Position numbers and translations under genes: made by a program
The notes under the pieces: model-generated
The model's database searches: none
Seen by the model: only the letters and a program-made list of their open reading frames with translations
What the model was told of the DNA's origin: nothing
Shown here: piece after piece, positions 43,258-57,000 of the stretch
Layout: each line of letters begins with the position of its first letter
How positions within the stretch are numbered: position 1 is the stretch's first letter
DNA from: Haliclystus octoradiatus
Lineage: Eukaryota; Cnidaria; Staurozoa; Stauromedusae; Haliclystidae
Direction: 5' to 3'
Assembly: GCA_916610825.1 (NCBI GenBank)
Contig: OU744449.1
Coordinates: forward strand, 1,612,001-1,676,000
Length of the DNA stretch: 64,000 bases

Positions 43258-46200
43258 CCATAAACTTTTAGGCAATTTCAAATTCATGAACCAGATCATG
43301 AACTGGTTCATGAAGTGTTCATGAACACTTTGTGAATGTTCGTGAACTGTTCATGAACTAACAAAAAATGTTCACAAACTGTTCATGAAGTTGATGAACT
43401 ATTTGTGAACGTTTATGAACTGTTCATGAACCCCAAAAAAATGTTCATGAACTGTGCATGAAGATGATGAACTATTTGTGAATGTTTATGAACTGTACAT
43501 GAACCCACAAAAAATGTTCATGAACTGTGCATGAAGATGATGAACTATTAGTGAATGTTTATGAACTGTTCATGAACCCCAAAAAAATGTTCATGAACTG
43601 TGCATGAACTCATTAATTTTTGTTACAGAGGTGGTCATTTATATAACTGTTAAAAGTTGGAATCAAAAGCGTGATTGTTTGAAATTCATGCAAGACTTCT
43701 ATTAATATAAATATTTCTACTCTAAACATATAAATTGCTGCCACATTTCGTAAATCACAATTTTAATATATAAATGTATCAACAAGAAAAATCCTTCAAT
43801 TTGATATTTGGGTTGTAAATCATCACATGAATTGAAACTTTTTAATAATGACTTAATCCTTCAAGAGGCAGAATCCCAGATAGAACCCTCGACCACAAGA
43901 TTTATTGGTATTATCATCTATATTTTATATCTCGCTCATTTATGTATACAATAGCAAAACGTTATACATACATATACAGCATGTATTTGCTATACTAACT
44001 AAGAAAATCTTATCTACAAGATGACTGTTTGCCGCTATATTGACCAAATGCTAATTTTTTCTATTTATGAAAATCGAGTTCGGATTCATTGAGTGAAACT
44101 GGTATCAAGTGACAACAAATGAGCAATAATCCCAAAAATAGAAGCAGTTAAAACATTTTAATGATTTTATTACCGTAATGAGCCAAAATAAGTTGGGAAG
44201 CAAAAATTAGAATCTTTCATGAACAGTTCATGAAAAATCGTGCCAATTCATATTCATACACAGTTTTCACAGAGACTTTGTTTGAACTACACTATCCTTT
44301 TCATGGAATAAATTATTACATAACAATGGCATAATTCATAATTATCAACACAATAGAATGTAATAATTGACTGACGTACTCCCAGCGAAAAACGAGGGTG
44401 AAACTGAACGACCACAAAAATTACAACTGACAAGAACCTCCTTTGGAACCTTTTGACTACTATCTGCTCCATAAATATATGAATCCAGCATAGCTCTAAA
44501 AGATAACATTAAAACAAAGATATAATACAGTACAGTATATATAAATGCAAAATGTAGAACAAAAACAAACCAAGAAAGTTTGATGCTCTTCTAACATGTG
44601 TTTCCACATAAGAGCTAAACCCCTTCAATGAATCAAATACTTCAAATGCATAGGAATCTAGTCGTTGCAAGTAATAATTAAGTAAGCACACATGCTTGTT
44701 TATTGGGGGACATTAACAAATTTACATATACAAATGATTAATAACCATAAACATGTGTGCACCTACGAGGAATCGAACCCCTGCTTCCCGCACATAATGC
44801 GGACAGCCGGACACTCTGCCATTGAGCTACTAGATTGGACCTCCAAGTAGCATATTTTCTGCAAACCCGTTCCACAAGCAATGAGTTATGTAACGTTTAC
44901 GAACTTGTTACAAAACATTTCAGAACTTTGACTACCGGTATATTGGTATTTGGGTAAACTAATAGATACCTTTGATGCCAAAGCCGCCAAGTGTCAAGAA
45001 GATCACGATAACTGAAGAAATAACAAATTTTAAACTGATGAACTTGACTATAAAGAACAAAAAATTTGTATTCAGACAGTTTCCATCATTCGTACTCAAC
45101 GCTTAAATTTAAAATTTTATATTTTATAAGTCAAATATTAAAATCTATATATATATATAAAATGTCAAAGTCTGTGTGTGTGTGTACGCGTGCTGTCGCG
45201 ACCATGGATTTGTTTTTCGTTTTTCTCTGTCAATTGTTACGTAAGAATTCCGAAAAACATATCATTAGAATCAATGTCATCCCGCGAGTTTAATGACGCT
45301 TTTAGTTTTTTATATTCCATTCCCTATTTTCTGCATTGAAAGAAAACATATCTTTATTTTGTAATCCAACTTTGCGTGACAACAACAAAGCAATTTGTCC
45401 TTCTCAATTTCACACGCATCATTCATTGACCATTCTCTATTGTTGACGCGATTATTCTATTGTTCTATTGATGAAATCTGTCAATCAAATTCTAAATCTA
45501 AGTAACGGAGACTTGCAGTCTTGAAAATGAATGGATCAACCCAGCAGCGCGGGTCACTCATTGCTAGTATAATATAATACGAATACATGTATGTGTAAGT
45601 AAGTCAAATAGTAAACACTTTCTTCTGTAATAATAATTGATATAAAAACTTGAATTTTACGATACATAAAAGAGTAATTATTAGAAGCCTTCCTTGTGCT
45701 TCATGTCGAAGCCATGTGTTATAAAACACTATTGCATAGGCAGTGGTTATTCTCGTTTATGAGACAATTGACTTACTTGTCTAACCAACAAATAACACGT
45801 TTGTCTCTCCGCACTTCTGCTACCCTAGAATGAACAACAAGCAACGCTGCTGTTTGAACATCACTTGTCTACAACATAAAACACAAATATATGTCAAATA
45901 GTTTATTCCACAAATACATCGATAATGCAGTTAAAGTGCACATGCCACAAGAAGACCTACCATTGTTACGTAATTTTCTAATAAGTCCAAACCCTCGGAG
46001 GAAAATCCTGTTGATAAAATAAACAATCATTACTGGGGTTTTGTGAAAATGCATGTTGTGCTACTCCTCGGTGGAATGAAGCAATTAACCATAGTAATCC
46101 TAGTTATATAATAACAAGGGTCACATTGCTAGAAAAACATCACTTTTCTGCCTACCATACAGTAATTGCAATAAATATGGCAATGCAAATCACAGTAAGA

Positions 46201-49200
46201 TATACGGTAACTGCCATAAGGTTTTTATCTAGGGAGAGCCATAACGTATGTGAACTAACACACAAATTTCTACCCAGCAAAAATAACACCTAACTAAAAT
46301 TTGGTAAAGTATTCACAGTCTAATCCATATACTGTTGCAAAACCCCAATTGTCAGAAAATCAACAACATCACAACTCTATGCGAACAGAACACTTCACAA
46401 CTAGCAAACACCAACAATGACTGACTCTTAATATGAAGTAAGATATAAATTATAACCAGAACTCAGTGGAGCGTGTTGGGTGGAAAAACACATGTTAGTT
46501 CACAGAACCAATGGTTTCAAAAACTTTTAAGGAGAACATTCTGGGCCCAATCAAATCGTCAATAAATAAAATCTTACCGGTCAACAGTAATCCTTCAAGT
46601 GAACCGTTTTGTATAAGCTCTCTTGTGAGTAGATCGACATAAAATAGTAGCTAAAATATAAAACATATTGAAACAAACTAAGCTAGGGGTCATTCCATGA
46701 TGAATCTGCAGTTTTACCCCTCACCCTCTTAGAATTTGTTGAAAAATATATACGCATATAGATCTCGATGAGCTGAGTTTAGAAATGTAACTTATTGCCA
46801 CGATTTTGCAACAGTTCGATTTTATGACACCTCGAAGTCGCGGAAAAGGTGTGAAAATCACAATTTCACTACTCATTTAAACGCTTATATCCTTTCCATT
46901 TCTCGTTGGATTTCAACGATTTAAAACATCTGCAATAGAGGAATAAATTGTCTAGAGGAGATTAAAAACGAGGCAATAAAGCCATCTTGCAGCCGCTGAC
47001 CCAAAAAATCTAGCATTTTTTAATGATCGTATTTGAGTTTCGTAAAAATTTAAAGTCATACATGCGTGAATAAAATCAAGTTAGTTGAGAAAGTATCACA
47101 AAATAATGCTATAGGTTCAAAATATAGTATTTGGTATATTGGTCAAGACGAGTGCATGCTTTTAAGATGAGTAAGATTTATATCATTGCTTCCATCACAC
47201 AGCAACAATAACAAGCAAAATGTTGTTTAAATTGACAAACTTTAATTTTCGAATAATCAAAAACAATCATCTCTTCGTAGGTTTGGATTAAGAAATTTAG
47301 ATTTCTGGATGCGCGTTCTGGCTTTTCATAGATGGCAAATGGCTAGGTTGGTCATTTTCTGAGTCACATTCTAGGCTAGTGATAGATTTAAATTAAAAGT
47401 CAGTTGTCTCGTTATGAAGCCATATAATTTGACAAACCTCATTATCAGGTAAGTATTTAGAGGCAAATCCAATTCGATCTTGTAAAATAACTTCAGTCTC
47501 TTGCTGGAAAGTAGAAACGAGGCAAATCATGTTAAGAGTAATATCAAAAAAGTTTCAATTGAATATCATGATTTTTCGTTATTGATGGCATCTGCTTACC
47601 AAAACGAGTGAAAAATCATTGTTTTTGCTTGTTAGAAAAGCAAACGCAGCTCTTAAATATGGATTGATTAACTAAAGAAGACAATAGAACAAAATTAGAT
47701 GAATAGTTTATCATTACTGTTTACAGCTATGTTACAGGCCATCTGAGATTTAAAACCGTTATTAAACGAATTTTAAGACTATTCCAAGCCATAGGAGAAA
47801 ACCTGTTGAGTTCATGAACTGCTGCCATTCAGTGCCATTCAATGAGCCATTCAGGGCTCATGAACGGTTTTCAAAGTTTGAACTCCCTTTTTGTTTTAAC
47901 TGTTAAGAAACTGAATAATTCATAGACGAATGAAATAAATTGAAATAAATCAGTTTAGTAAATTTGGTATTCATGGAATTTTACGTCATTTTGCATTCAT
48001 GAACTGTTTTCATATGAGATATGAATGTTACTATCTGGGATCACATATCTGTTAAATCAAGAGTTAAGATTACCTGAGAGCTTAGAGAGCTACACATATT
48101 AGTCCACATGGTCTCCTTTGGTGAAAATCCAGATAATGCCATGGCAACAGCATTTAAAACTGGATCTAAGAATAATATATCAATAGTTGCATGATATAAA
48201 AACAAAAAATAAAATCAAAAATAAGCAGTCACATGGCGTGGAAAGGACAATTCATCAAGTGTCTATTTGCGTTGGACTTGTAAAGACGGGAAATTCATTT
48301 TAAATTAATTTGATTAACTATTAAATAAGGCATGCAATTTCAAAAATGTGATATGGAACTTAGTGATATGGGCTATCATCATTGTATCAACACTTGAGAT
48401 GCTGTGGGACATTCTCATGTAACTCACTATGCATTGTTTATGTTCCTATACAGTACATTCTATTTTCCCGTTCCATATTGAATAAATATAAAACCTGTAT
48501 ACAAAGACCACCTGCCCATATTAGCCAAAGTATTAGCTAGTTATCAAATCTATGTTCCAATATATATGTTGCAGCCTACCTGAAATATTCCGTGGAGATG
48601 AAGTTAACACTGAGGTTGGTTGCGTTTTGCCGCCACTCAAAATATTAATGGCTAATTGAATGTTGTTATTAAATAACGCAAGGGCAGCTGCACGCTCAAT
48701 TTCATTCTCATTTATCAATCTATAAGAAATATATAAATAAAAAATTTATGACCTAACAGAGTTCTGCATCATGGCATTTGCTCATCATCAAGCAAATGTT
48801 ATTATGTTATTATGATATCGTGTTAATTTCATCCCCTGTGGAAACAGTCCATGAACAGTAAATAGCCCATTTTTCATGTCCTGTTATGAAATGTTGACAA
48901 ACAGTTCATGAAAAAGAGCCATTTAATGTTCATGAACTATTTGTGAACTGTTCATGAACTCAGTATATGTTGCCACAGAGATTATCAGTTTCAGAACATG
49001 TGGTGAAATATGAACTTAACAGAGGCAATTATAAAAAAGTAAATTTCTACCAGTAGAAAAACATTTGGGTGTTATTTAAATGTTGACTTCTCTTCAGTCC
49101 TAATCGTGACAATGAAACAAGCTTCTATAGCTCATGTGGCTGTATTTACAGTAAATAACAAAGGAAAAGAAAAATTGCACATAAATAAAACACGCGCCTA

Positions 49201-52200
49201 GATAAACTATCCATTACGAATCCAGTAATCCTAGCTAAAAAGGGGGTGCCGAATAACAATAACCTGTAACAAAGATTATTTTAGCAATTTCAAACGTCTC
49301 ATTTTGTGCTCAATAACATAGAGGAAAATAGCAGAGAAAAATAGTCAATAGAGTGACTACATACTATGGGCAGGGTGAAGGTGCTGTTATGACATGATTG
49401 GCTGTATTACTTACTTGTTAAGTAGATCACTGTTTGAACTGAGGCCTTTAGGATCCCAACCACACAGCTGAAGAGACAATCTCCTGCAATAAAAGAGGCA
49501 TTATCGGTGTTTAACTTTTCATGAATATAAATTATTATCACAACGAATCATCAAAGTGGTTTTATAAAATGGTACTTTATTGTTATGTACCTATTTATTT
49601 GTTCAACATATTTTATAAGAACATACTGTATATATTTCCATCTAAGGCTTTGCATCATTGGTGCTAAAGAGTTCAAACTCGCCTTGTAGTAGAATAAGCA
49701 AAGTTGAATACAATTATTCAATGAAATATAGAATTTGGATTCAACCAAATCCTTTAACTCAACCAAATAAGGGTGTTTCTTCCAGATTTAAACCAACAAC
49801 AAATGTAGAAAAAGTCAAATGAAATCAAAACAATTGTAAAAATCTCTGAAAAAGACAAACTGACAAAAAGACATAGAGAAGACTTAAGACACAACGTTTC
49901 AACAAGTGACAATTTGTTTACAATAAAATGATCCGTGATAAAAATGTGTTAACCAGCTTATTCTGATAAGTTCTTCGACTGTTGCTTAACTTATAGAGGT
50001 ATGAATCAGATCGAATAGGGTATTAGTTATTTTACCAAATTTTCCCAAATTTTAATCCAAATCCAATCAAAGTCAAAAAATAATTGGATTCTGCGTTGAG
50101 AATCTGGATTTGAATAATCCATAATCTTCATCTCGATTAAAATGTGCTATACCTCAAAGTAGCAACATAGAACCCACCTCTTATCACTTTGTAAAGGTAA
50201 TGTTATCAAATAATTTTCTTTTATCCTTTCATCAAACTGTCCACTAGAATCTTTACCTAAATAAAGGAAAAAAGAGTTAGAAAAATTATAAACTAGAAAA
50301 ACCTTGTTTAAGATAAATTGCTATGGATAGTTTATGATTGAAAAATCTGTAATTGAGATTTGCGTTGATGTTGGGGGGATGATTTAGCATTGCCGGTTAC
50401 ATGACTGATACAGTCAAACCTGTTATAACGGTCACCTCTATACAGCAGCCACCTGTCTATAGTGGTCACTCTTACAATGTCAAAAATAGTATTTTCTATT
50501 GAATCAAACATGTATATAAAGGCCACCTGTCTATAGTGGTCAATTAATCTACCTCTCGTAGGTGGCCATTTTATAAAGGTTTCACTTTATTTAAATTATA
50601 TTGCAGACTTGGAATTACACATCAACCTTTTGAGTTTCCAAAACGTGAAACTTCAAGTTTTACATTGTGTTTATTATCACCCTATACAATGAATTTGTTA
50701 TGCAAAGTTTCACTGTCCTGTTTAATAGTCTGGCAACTGTTATACACCCGTTTGAACCACCTTCACAAAACTGTAATAACATTAACAATAATGTTTAGCA
50801 CAATATTTACTAAGAAGACCATTGGTAAAATGTTTTTCCTTGTAAAGGAAAACTGTACTGACTTCAATTTTAGGACAAGGACAATTAGTTTATTAAGCCT
50901 TTTATTAACTATAGATCAGAGAGCAATATAACGGCCAACCATTTGTATAAGCCTGATCGTAAATCGATTCTACTTGACCATTTATTATTTTGGCAAGCTG
51001 GTTTCCAAATTTTATTTTTTCAACCACATTAATTAATCGAGTTTATAATGAGATTGTAAGTTAGGACTTGCAAGTCATTTTGTTAAATAATTTTCATGTT
51101 TATGATTATAATGCACTGGTAGCTCAGTGGCAGAGTGGTCACATGAAGTGTGGGAGACCGCGGTTCAATTCCTCAACGGTGCACAAATAATGTTCTTTGT
51201 ATTTTTCTGCAAATCTATTATGTCCCGCAAACAAACAACCATTTGTGCTTACACTAGGTGACTATCAATCATAATTATATATGATTGACAATTTGTAAGA
51301 TTATATTATTGTTAGGCCTATATTGTTCCCAGTGAATCAGATAATTGAATTGGACAGGTTTATTAGTGGTTGGAACGTTTTGATTAATAGAGTAGATATC
51401 AAGATTATTGATACAAGAGACATAATTGTGCGTCATTTTGTCATTGTCTTTATTCTTTGATATGACATATTCAAGTAAAATTCTACTTTCTTTATCTATG
51501 CTAATTGTCTTCATACCTAAATGATTTATTAGAGTAGAAATTATGTGGAAAAGTCTTTTTCAACTGCTTGCCTTTATATCAACACAGTTTAGAAATTACT
51601 TTGAAGTTATTAATTATTTCATATAAATTATAAATCATATTAAACTTGTAACAATTTAAACGGCAGTAATAAAAAACACAACGTTTCGTATACGGTATAC
51701 CTGATGATGCCATGAAGATATGACATGGCGAAACGCTGTGAAATCCCGTGTTTTTTATCGCTGCCATTTGTTACACATTATATATAAATGCCAAGTTAAA
51801 TTTAATGTTACCTTTTTTCTTTTCTTTTGAACGTTTAAGTAGATTGATAAGTGCTGTAATAGTTATAAAGTTTAAACGATAGCAGAATGATCATTATTGA
51901 TTGTTAATAGATTAAAGCTAACATTTCATAATCTATTCTTGAAAGTTATTTATGTTATGTTGACATAATGTTCAATTTCATTTGGTTTTGAGTGTTTCTA
52001 TCAATTACATTATAGTTTTGTTGTAACATTAATAAACTTAGGTAGGGTTACATGGACGCACCGAACTCAATGTGAATTAGGTGCAACACCAAATTGCATT
52101 AAATTCGCATTTGTGGTTATACAAACGAAAAGGAATGTCGACGATCTTTAAAAACTGGCCAAAATGTCACGTTCTTGGATTTATACCGCATGGTTTGAAA

Positions 52201-54003
52201 CCAGAGTGTTTTGTTTGCATTATTTTTCATTTTCAGCGATTTGTCCGTTCTATTTTGCCTATCTTTAGTTTGAAACTTGTATGAAGTAGTAATCTTGGAG
52301 GTTTACAAGCATTTTTACGGGAGACAGTTTTTGTTCTAACAAGGCATTATGTGCTCAGAGCAAATTAAATGCGAATTTCCAATAAAATAACATATTCTGA
52401 TAAAAGCGACCGCAATTCTAGTGCTGATGCATTGTGATTGACTAAAATAAAATGTTTTTAAAATGTTTTAAATCATGATTTTGGAAAACATCAGCTTCCC
52501 TGTCAGTCATCTTTCAATCATACAAACAAGTCAACATAAACATCCCTGTTTATTGCGATATAAGGTAGATATAGGAGCTAAGTCACGGCACTGTGAGTCA
52601 AATGTATTTAGTTCGGTGGGATGATAGCTCGCTCGTATAACGCGGTGATGAATTTAATTCATGGAGAAGAGCTCCGCACGTCAAGGCTTGATGTGCGCAG
52701 CTAGCTTGACGCACTTAATGTTTTTTGAGGAATGTTGATGAACCGAATGGTGCTATACGAAGCACGCTATCATGAGATTTAATTCAAATGAAATGAATCA
52801 ATTGAGTTCGGTGCGTCCATATAACCCTAGCCTTATACAATTATCAAACAGTAAAAGCAATTTGTAACAACATTTATGTTTAAAGTAAACTATAATAAGA
52901 GACAAAGATGAGGCAAAGCCTTTTTCCGTTACTCGAAGATTCACGCGTTTAATTGCAATCTTCAGACAGTAACCATTACTGGTAAATAACATTTTCATGA
53001 ACGTTTGAAGAAAAATATTCAAAACTTTAAATTGATTACATAGCTTTTTAAAACAGACTTCTACTTTTCAATATTTTTATAGAGATCTTTATAAAGAGTG
53101 TTTATTCATGAAACTCCTCAATACTGAATAACAATATAATATTCTTGCCTCAAACTGCAAAATCAAAATTTCTTCAGCAAAAACAGTTCATAAACTGTTC
53201 ACAAATGGTCTATGAACTGTTTAGAATATGTCCATGGACAACTCAAGAATTTCCATCTACCATATAAACGTCGACGTATGTCTGTTTGTATCTACTGTAT
53301 TCGAGAATCATGCTTCTCATTGTAAACGTATCAAATCCATACTTTTCGTGGGGTATCTTATAATTTTTTGCGGCAACATAGGCCATGTTTTAGGTTCATA
53401 CCTTCATATTCCTTTAATTGACGGCGTATTTTTTCGTAGGATTTCTCTTGCGGCTCCATAGAAAGAACAAATTACATTCTCATGTTCGTCACACAATATC
53501 TTTCACACCCGACTGACCTTCAGTTCTATAGTTTATTTATCATTTGGGCTAACTTCTAGGATCTATCAATTGAATTTTCTATATTTTTATTTTCAAATTT
53601 CATCCAGCGGAGTGGGTTCACTTCACTAGTTAAATTATGTATATATATATATATATATATATGTCATTCTGTTGTACTATAAATAAATAAAAATATACAA
53701 CAAGGTATGCAGGGTACCTAACAAGTATAGATATTCAACAGCTGCAACCGAAAAAGTTCAAAGTCAAGATCACAGTAAATATTTTCGCAAAAACACAACA
53801 TGCCGCAGTTATAAGATCCAATAAGAACAATAATCTGTTGCTGATTAATTTTTATAACTTCAAGATAAACATTTTAAGTCTGCGATGTTTCCACAATTAC
53901 AATCCTACATACCTGGATTTGGTCCTTTGTCATTTAATATTGATTTGATACCATAAAATTTCTTTGGTTTTCTACTATCTAAAATTGATAACAACAAAAA
54001 ACA

Positions 54004-54051
<48 letters not shown>

Positions 54052-57000
54052 TATAATTTATTCGGCACCCGATAAGCTTGGAGCCTTTTTCATGGGACTG
54101 TAGATAGATTTTAGATTATAACATAACATAATAGATTTTCACATTGAACAATTCATAACAAGTGCCTCCACCCCTGCGAAGAAAATGTGTTGAGTTCATG
54201 AACTTAGTTTATGAACGTTATTATGGCCTAATTTTCATGGACTTTTTAATGAACTGTTCATGAATTGTTTTTTGGAGGGGAAAGAAGATTTCTTTCAATT
54301 TCAATTTTAATGACTGACGACATATCTTTTAAGGCACTGCCAATTACAAATAGACCATTTTATGCAGACATGAAAATAGACTGAAAATTAACCGAAAAGA
54401 TACATCTTAGAGTTAATAATAGTAAATGAGACGGTATCTCCTTACTGAAGGCGCCAGTACCACTCTTCTATTTCTATAGGAGTGACTCTTTTCGTTAAGA
54501 GCAGTGATTGTAAAACATCTTTATTGATCTCAGTCGCAAAACTACATATCAATTTCAATAGAGTTCATGGCAGATTGGCCTCAAATGTCAATGTAGCATG
54601 ATGAAAATGGGCAAATTTAACACTCATGAACAGTCCACAGGGATTACACAGGCACTTAAACTTGAAAGTGATTGAAAAGAGTAGAGTCAAATCTGTTACA
54701 ACGGTCACCTCTATACAGCGGCCACTTGTCTATAGTGTTTCATCCATCATAAACATTATAGTTGGTTAAATAGCACTGTACTGTATTATATTAACAAGTG
54801 GACAAATTATGTCCGTGTTTGAATTATGTTACCTCCCTTATATTTAGAGGTATTATCATGTTAATAAGTAATCTACATTTAGCATATAATTATCATTGTA
54901 ATATATAATTTGTATATAGTAGATTTCATGTTTTGTTTATTGCTATAAAAGCGAATAGTTGTTACTTGAAAATGATAGATTTCTTCATTATAGAAAATTA
55001 TAAATTCTGAATGCAAATTTGAAAATCCTATCGATCAAGAAATAAGAAAATAATAACATTTGAGCTCTGTTATACAAAGTCATGTTTAATAAATTGCATA
55101 AACATGCTGCACAGACCATATCATATCATATTGTATGTATGTATATACAGTCAAACCTGTTATAGCGATCACCTCTATACAGCAGCCACATGTCTATAGT
55201 GGTCACTCTTTACTGTCTAAAATAGTATTTTCTATTGAATCAAACCTGTATATAAAGGCCAGCTGTCTATAGTCGTCAATTTATTTATCTCTCGTAGCTG
55301 GCTGTTATGTACAGGCTTCACTGTAATATATTTATGCCTATATTAATAATATAACATCAAGATGAACATATCGTAGTACGAGTAGATATAAATAATACCT
55401 TGCTGTTGAATAGTCTTCGTTTCTATAATAGATACAAATCAATTAGGTAAATATCATCATCAACATTGATTTGTTACTAAGGATTCTGATCGGCAATACG
55501 GGTAGTTGGAAATATTGTTAATATTTGAATGCATTAAATTGACCGGCGTGACAGCCTTTGCATTCAATCTTCGAACAAAGTGCGTGATGCACTCGTTCAC
55601 GGATTCATTTTACTCATTGTGACTCGAGAAATGGCAAAACTTTGAGCCCGCAAGAAGTAATGGTCCATTTGTGTTTTCAAGTTGAATTAATATGAACTTA
55701 CGTTGCATCCACTCCCAAAGTTTAAACAGACCAACATCATCAAGCATGTATTTTAATTCATCATGTTGCTGCATCTAAAAATACATTGAAAACAAAAAGA
55801 TCTTATTACTGTCCCTTGTCTTTACTTATCATGTAATATATAATGCATGTGGCCCTGTAGTGATGCTCAGTTCATGGCTTGCTCATGAAGTTTTGTTAAG
55901 AAAAGGGGAATAGATGATTCAGTCATTAACAAATCATTGTGTATTTGTTAGATACAGTGAAACCAGTATATAGCGGCCAGCAACGAGAAGTAGATAAATT
56001 GACCACTATATACAGGTGGCCTTTATATACAGGTTTGATTCAATAGAAAATACTATTTTAGACATTGCAAGAGTGACCACTGTAGACAGGTGGCCGCTGT
56101 ATAGAGGTGATCGCTATAACAGGTTTGACTGTATATACATACATACAATATGATATGGTTTGTACAGCATGTTTATGCAATTTATTAAACATGACTTTGT
56201 ATAAAAGAGCTCAAATGTTATCATTTTCTTATTTTTTGATCGATAGGATTTTCAAATTTGCATTCAGAAGTTATACTTGTCGGGCCTTTTGATCAGAAGA
56301 CAGAATAATTTCATCTAAAAATGTGTATACAGTCAAACCTGCTATAATGGTCACCTCTATACAGCAGCCACCTGTCTATAGTGACCACTCTTGCAATGTC
56401 TAAAATAAAGATGTGCGAATCTGACCTAAATCCGAGTCCGATCCGACAGGGTTAATGTTTTAGGTCTTTGGATCAGATTGGATTTGTAAAGTTGATTTTT
56501 GTTCGGATTGTTTCGGATTTCAAAACTTTACTGAGTATTTGTATTTTTAATAATTACTGTGTTCTAGCTTCCTTTTAACACAGAAAAAAAAGTCAATGTA
56601 AACATAGCTACGTTAATACCGTAGGCCGTTCTCTATATCAATTATACAACTGATTCAATTGACTCAATTAATGTGAAATGAATTGAAATTTTATGAAGAG
56701 CGGAAATGATTAATATGTCTTTTGATTAATCGTACAACATTTCAATGTGTGTTGTGTCTCATGTTCTCCTCAACAATTCCTTCTTCGCATTATACAGTGA
56801 TAGACAGCTTAGTACGTCAAACGTCATATATTCATGACTTGGAATCTATCTTTAGAGTGTGGCGGTTTTGTGTGTTTCAACATAGTAGTAGTTATTTAAA
56901 ACCACTTAACCTCGATGCAATATGTCCATCAGCCCAGCTTGACAGAAAAGAGTATGATATATCATCAAGACTTGAAATTGAGGAAAGATCTGGCCGTGTG

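Larger units (their letters stand above)
55006..56276. repeat. Long inverted duplication flanking two MIOS exons
   Basis: The left arm (about 55006-55323) and right arm (about 55955-56276) are near-identical reverse complements. Both contain TTCTGAATGCAAATTTGAAA, CATTTGAGCTCT, AAAGTCATGTTTAATAAATT and GCATAAACATGCTG, and both carry a whole TA-flanked MITE. The 0.63-kb loop holds the MIOS exons at 55399-55422 and 55702-55774. Confidence 0.8.

Noticed and set aside
51108-51180. Functional tRNA gene
   Set aside because: A and B boxes are present, but the stems do not pair cleanly and near copies with the same tail are scattered in introns. It is a SINE.
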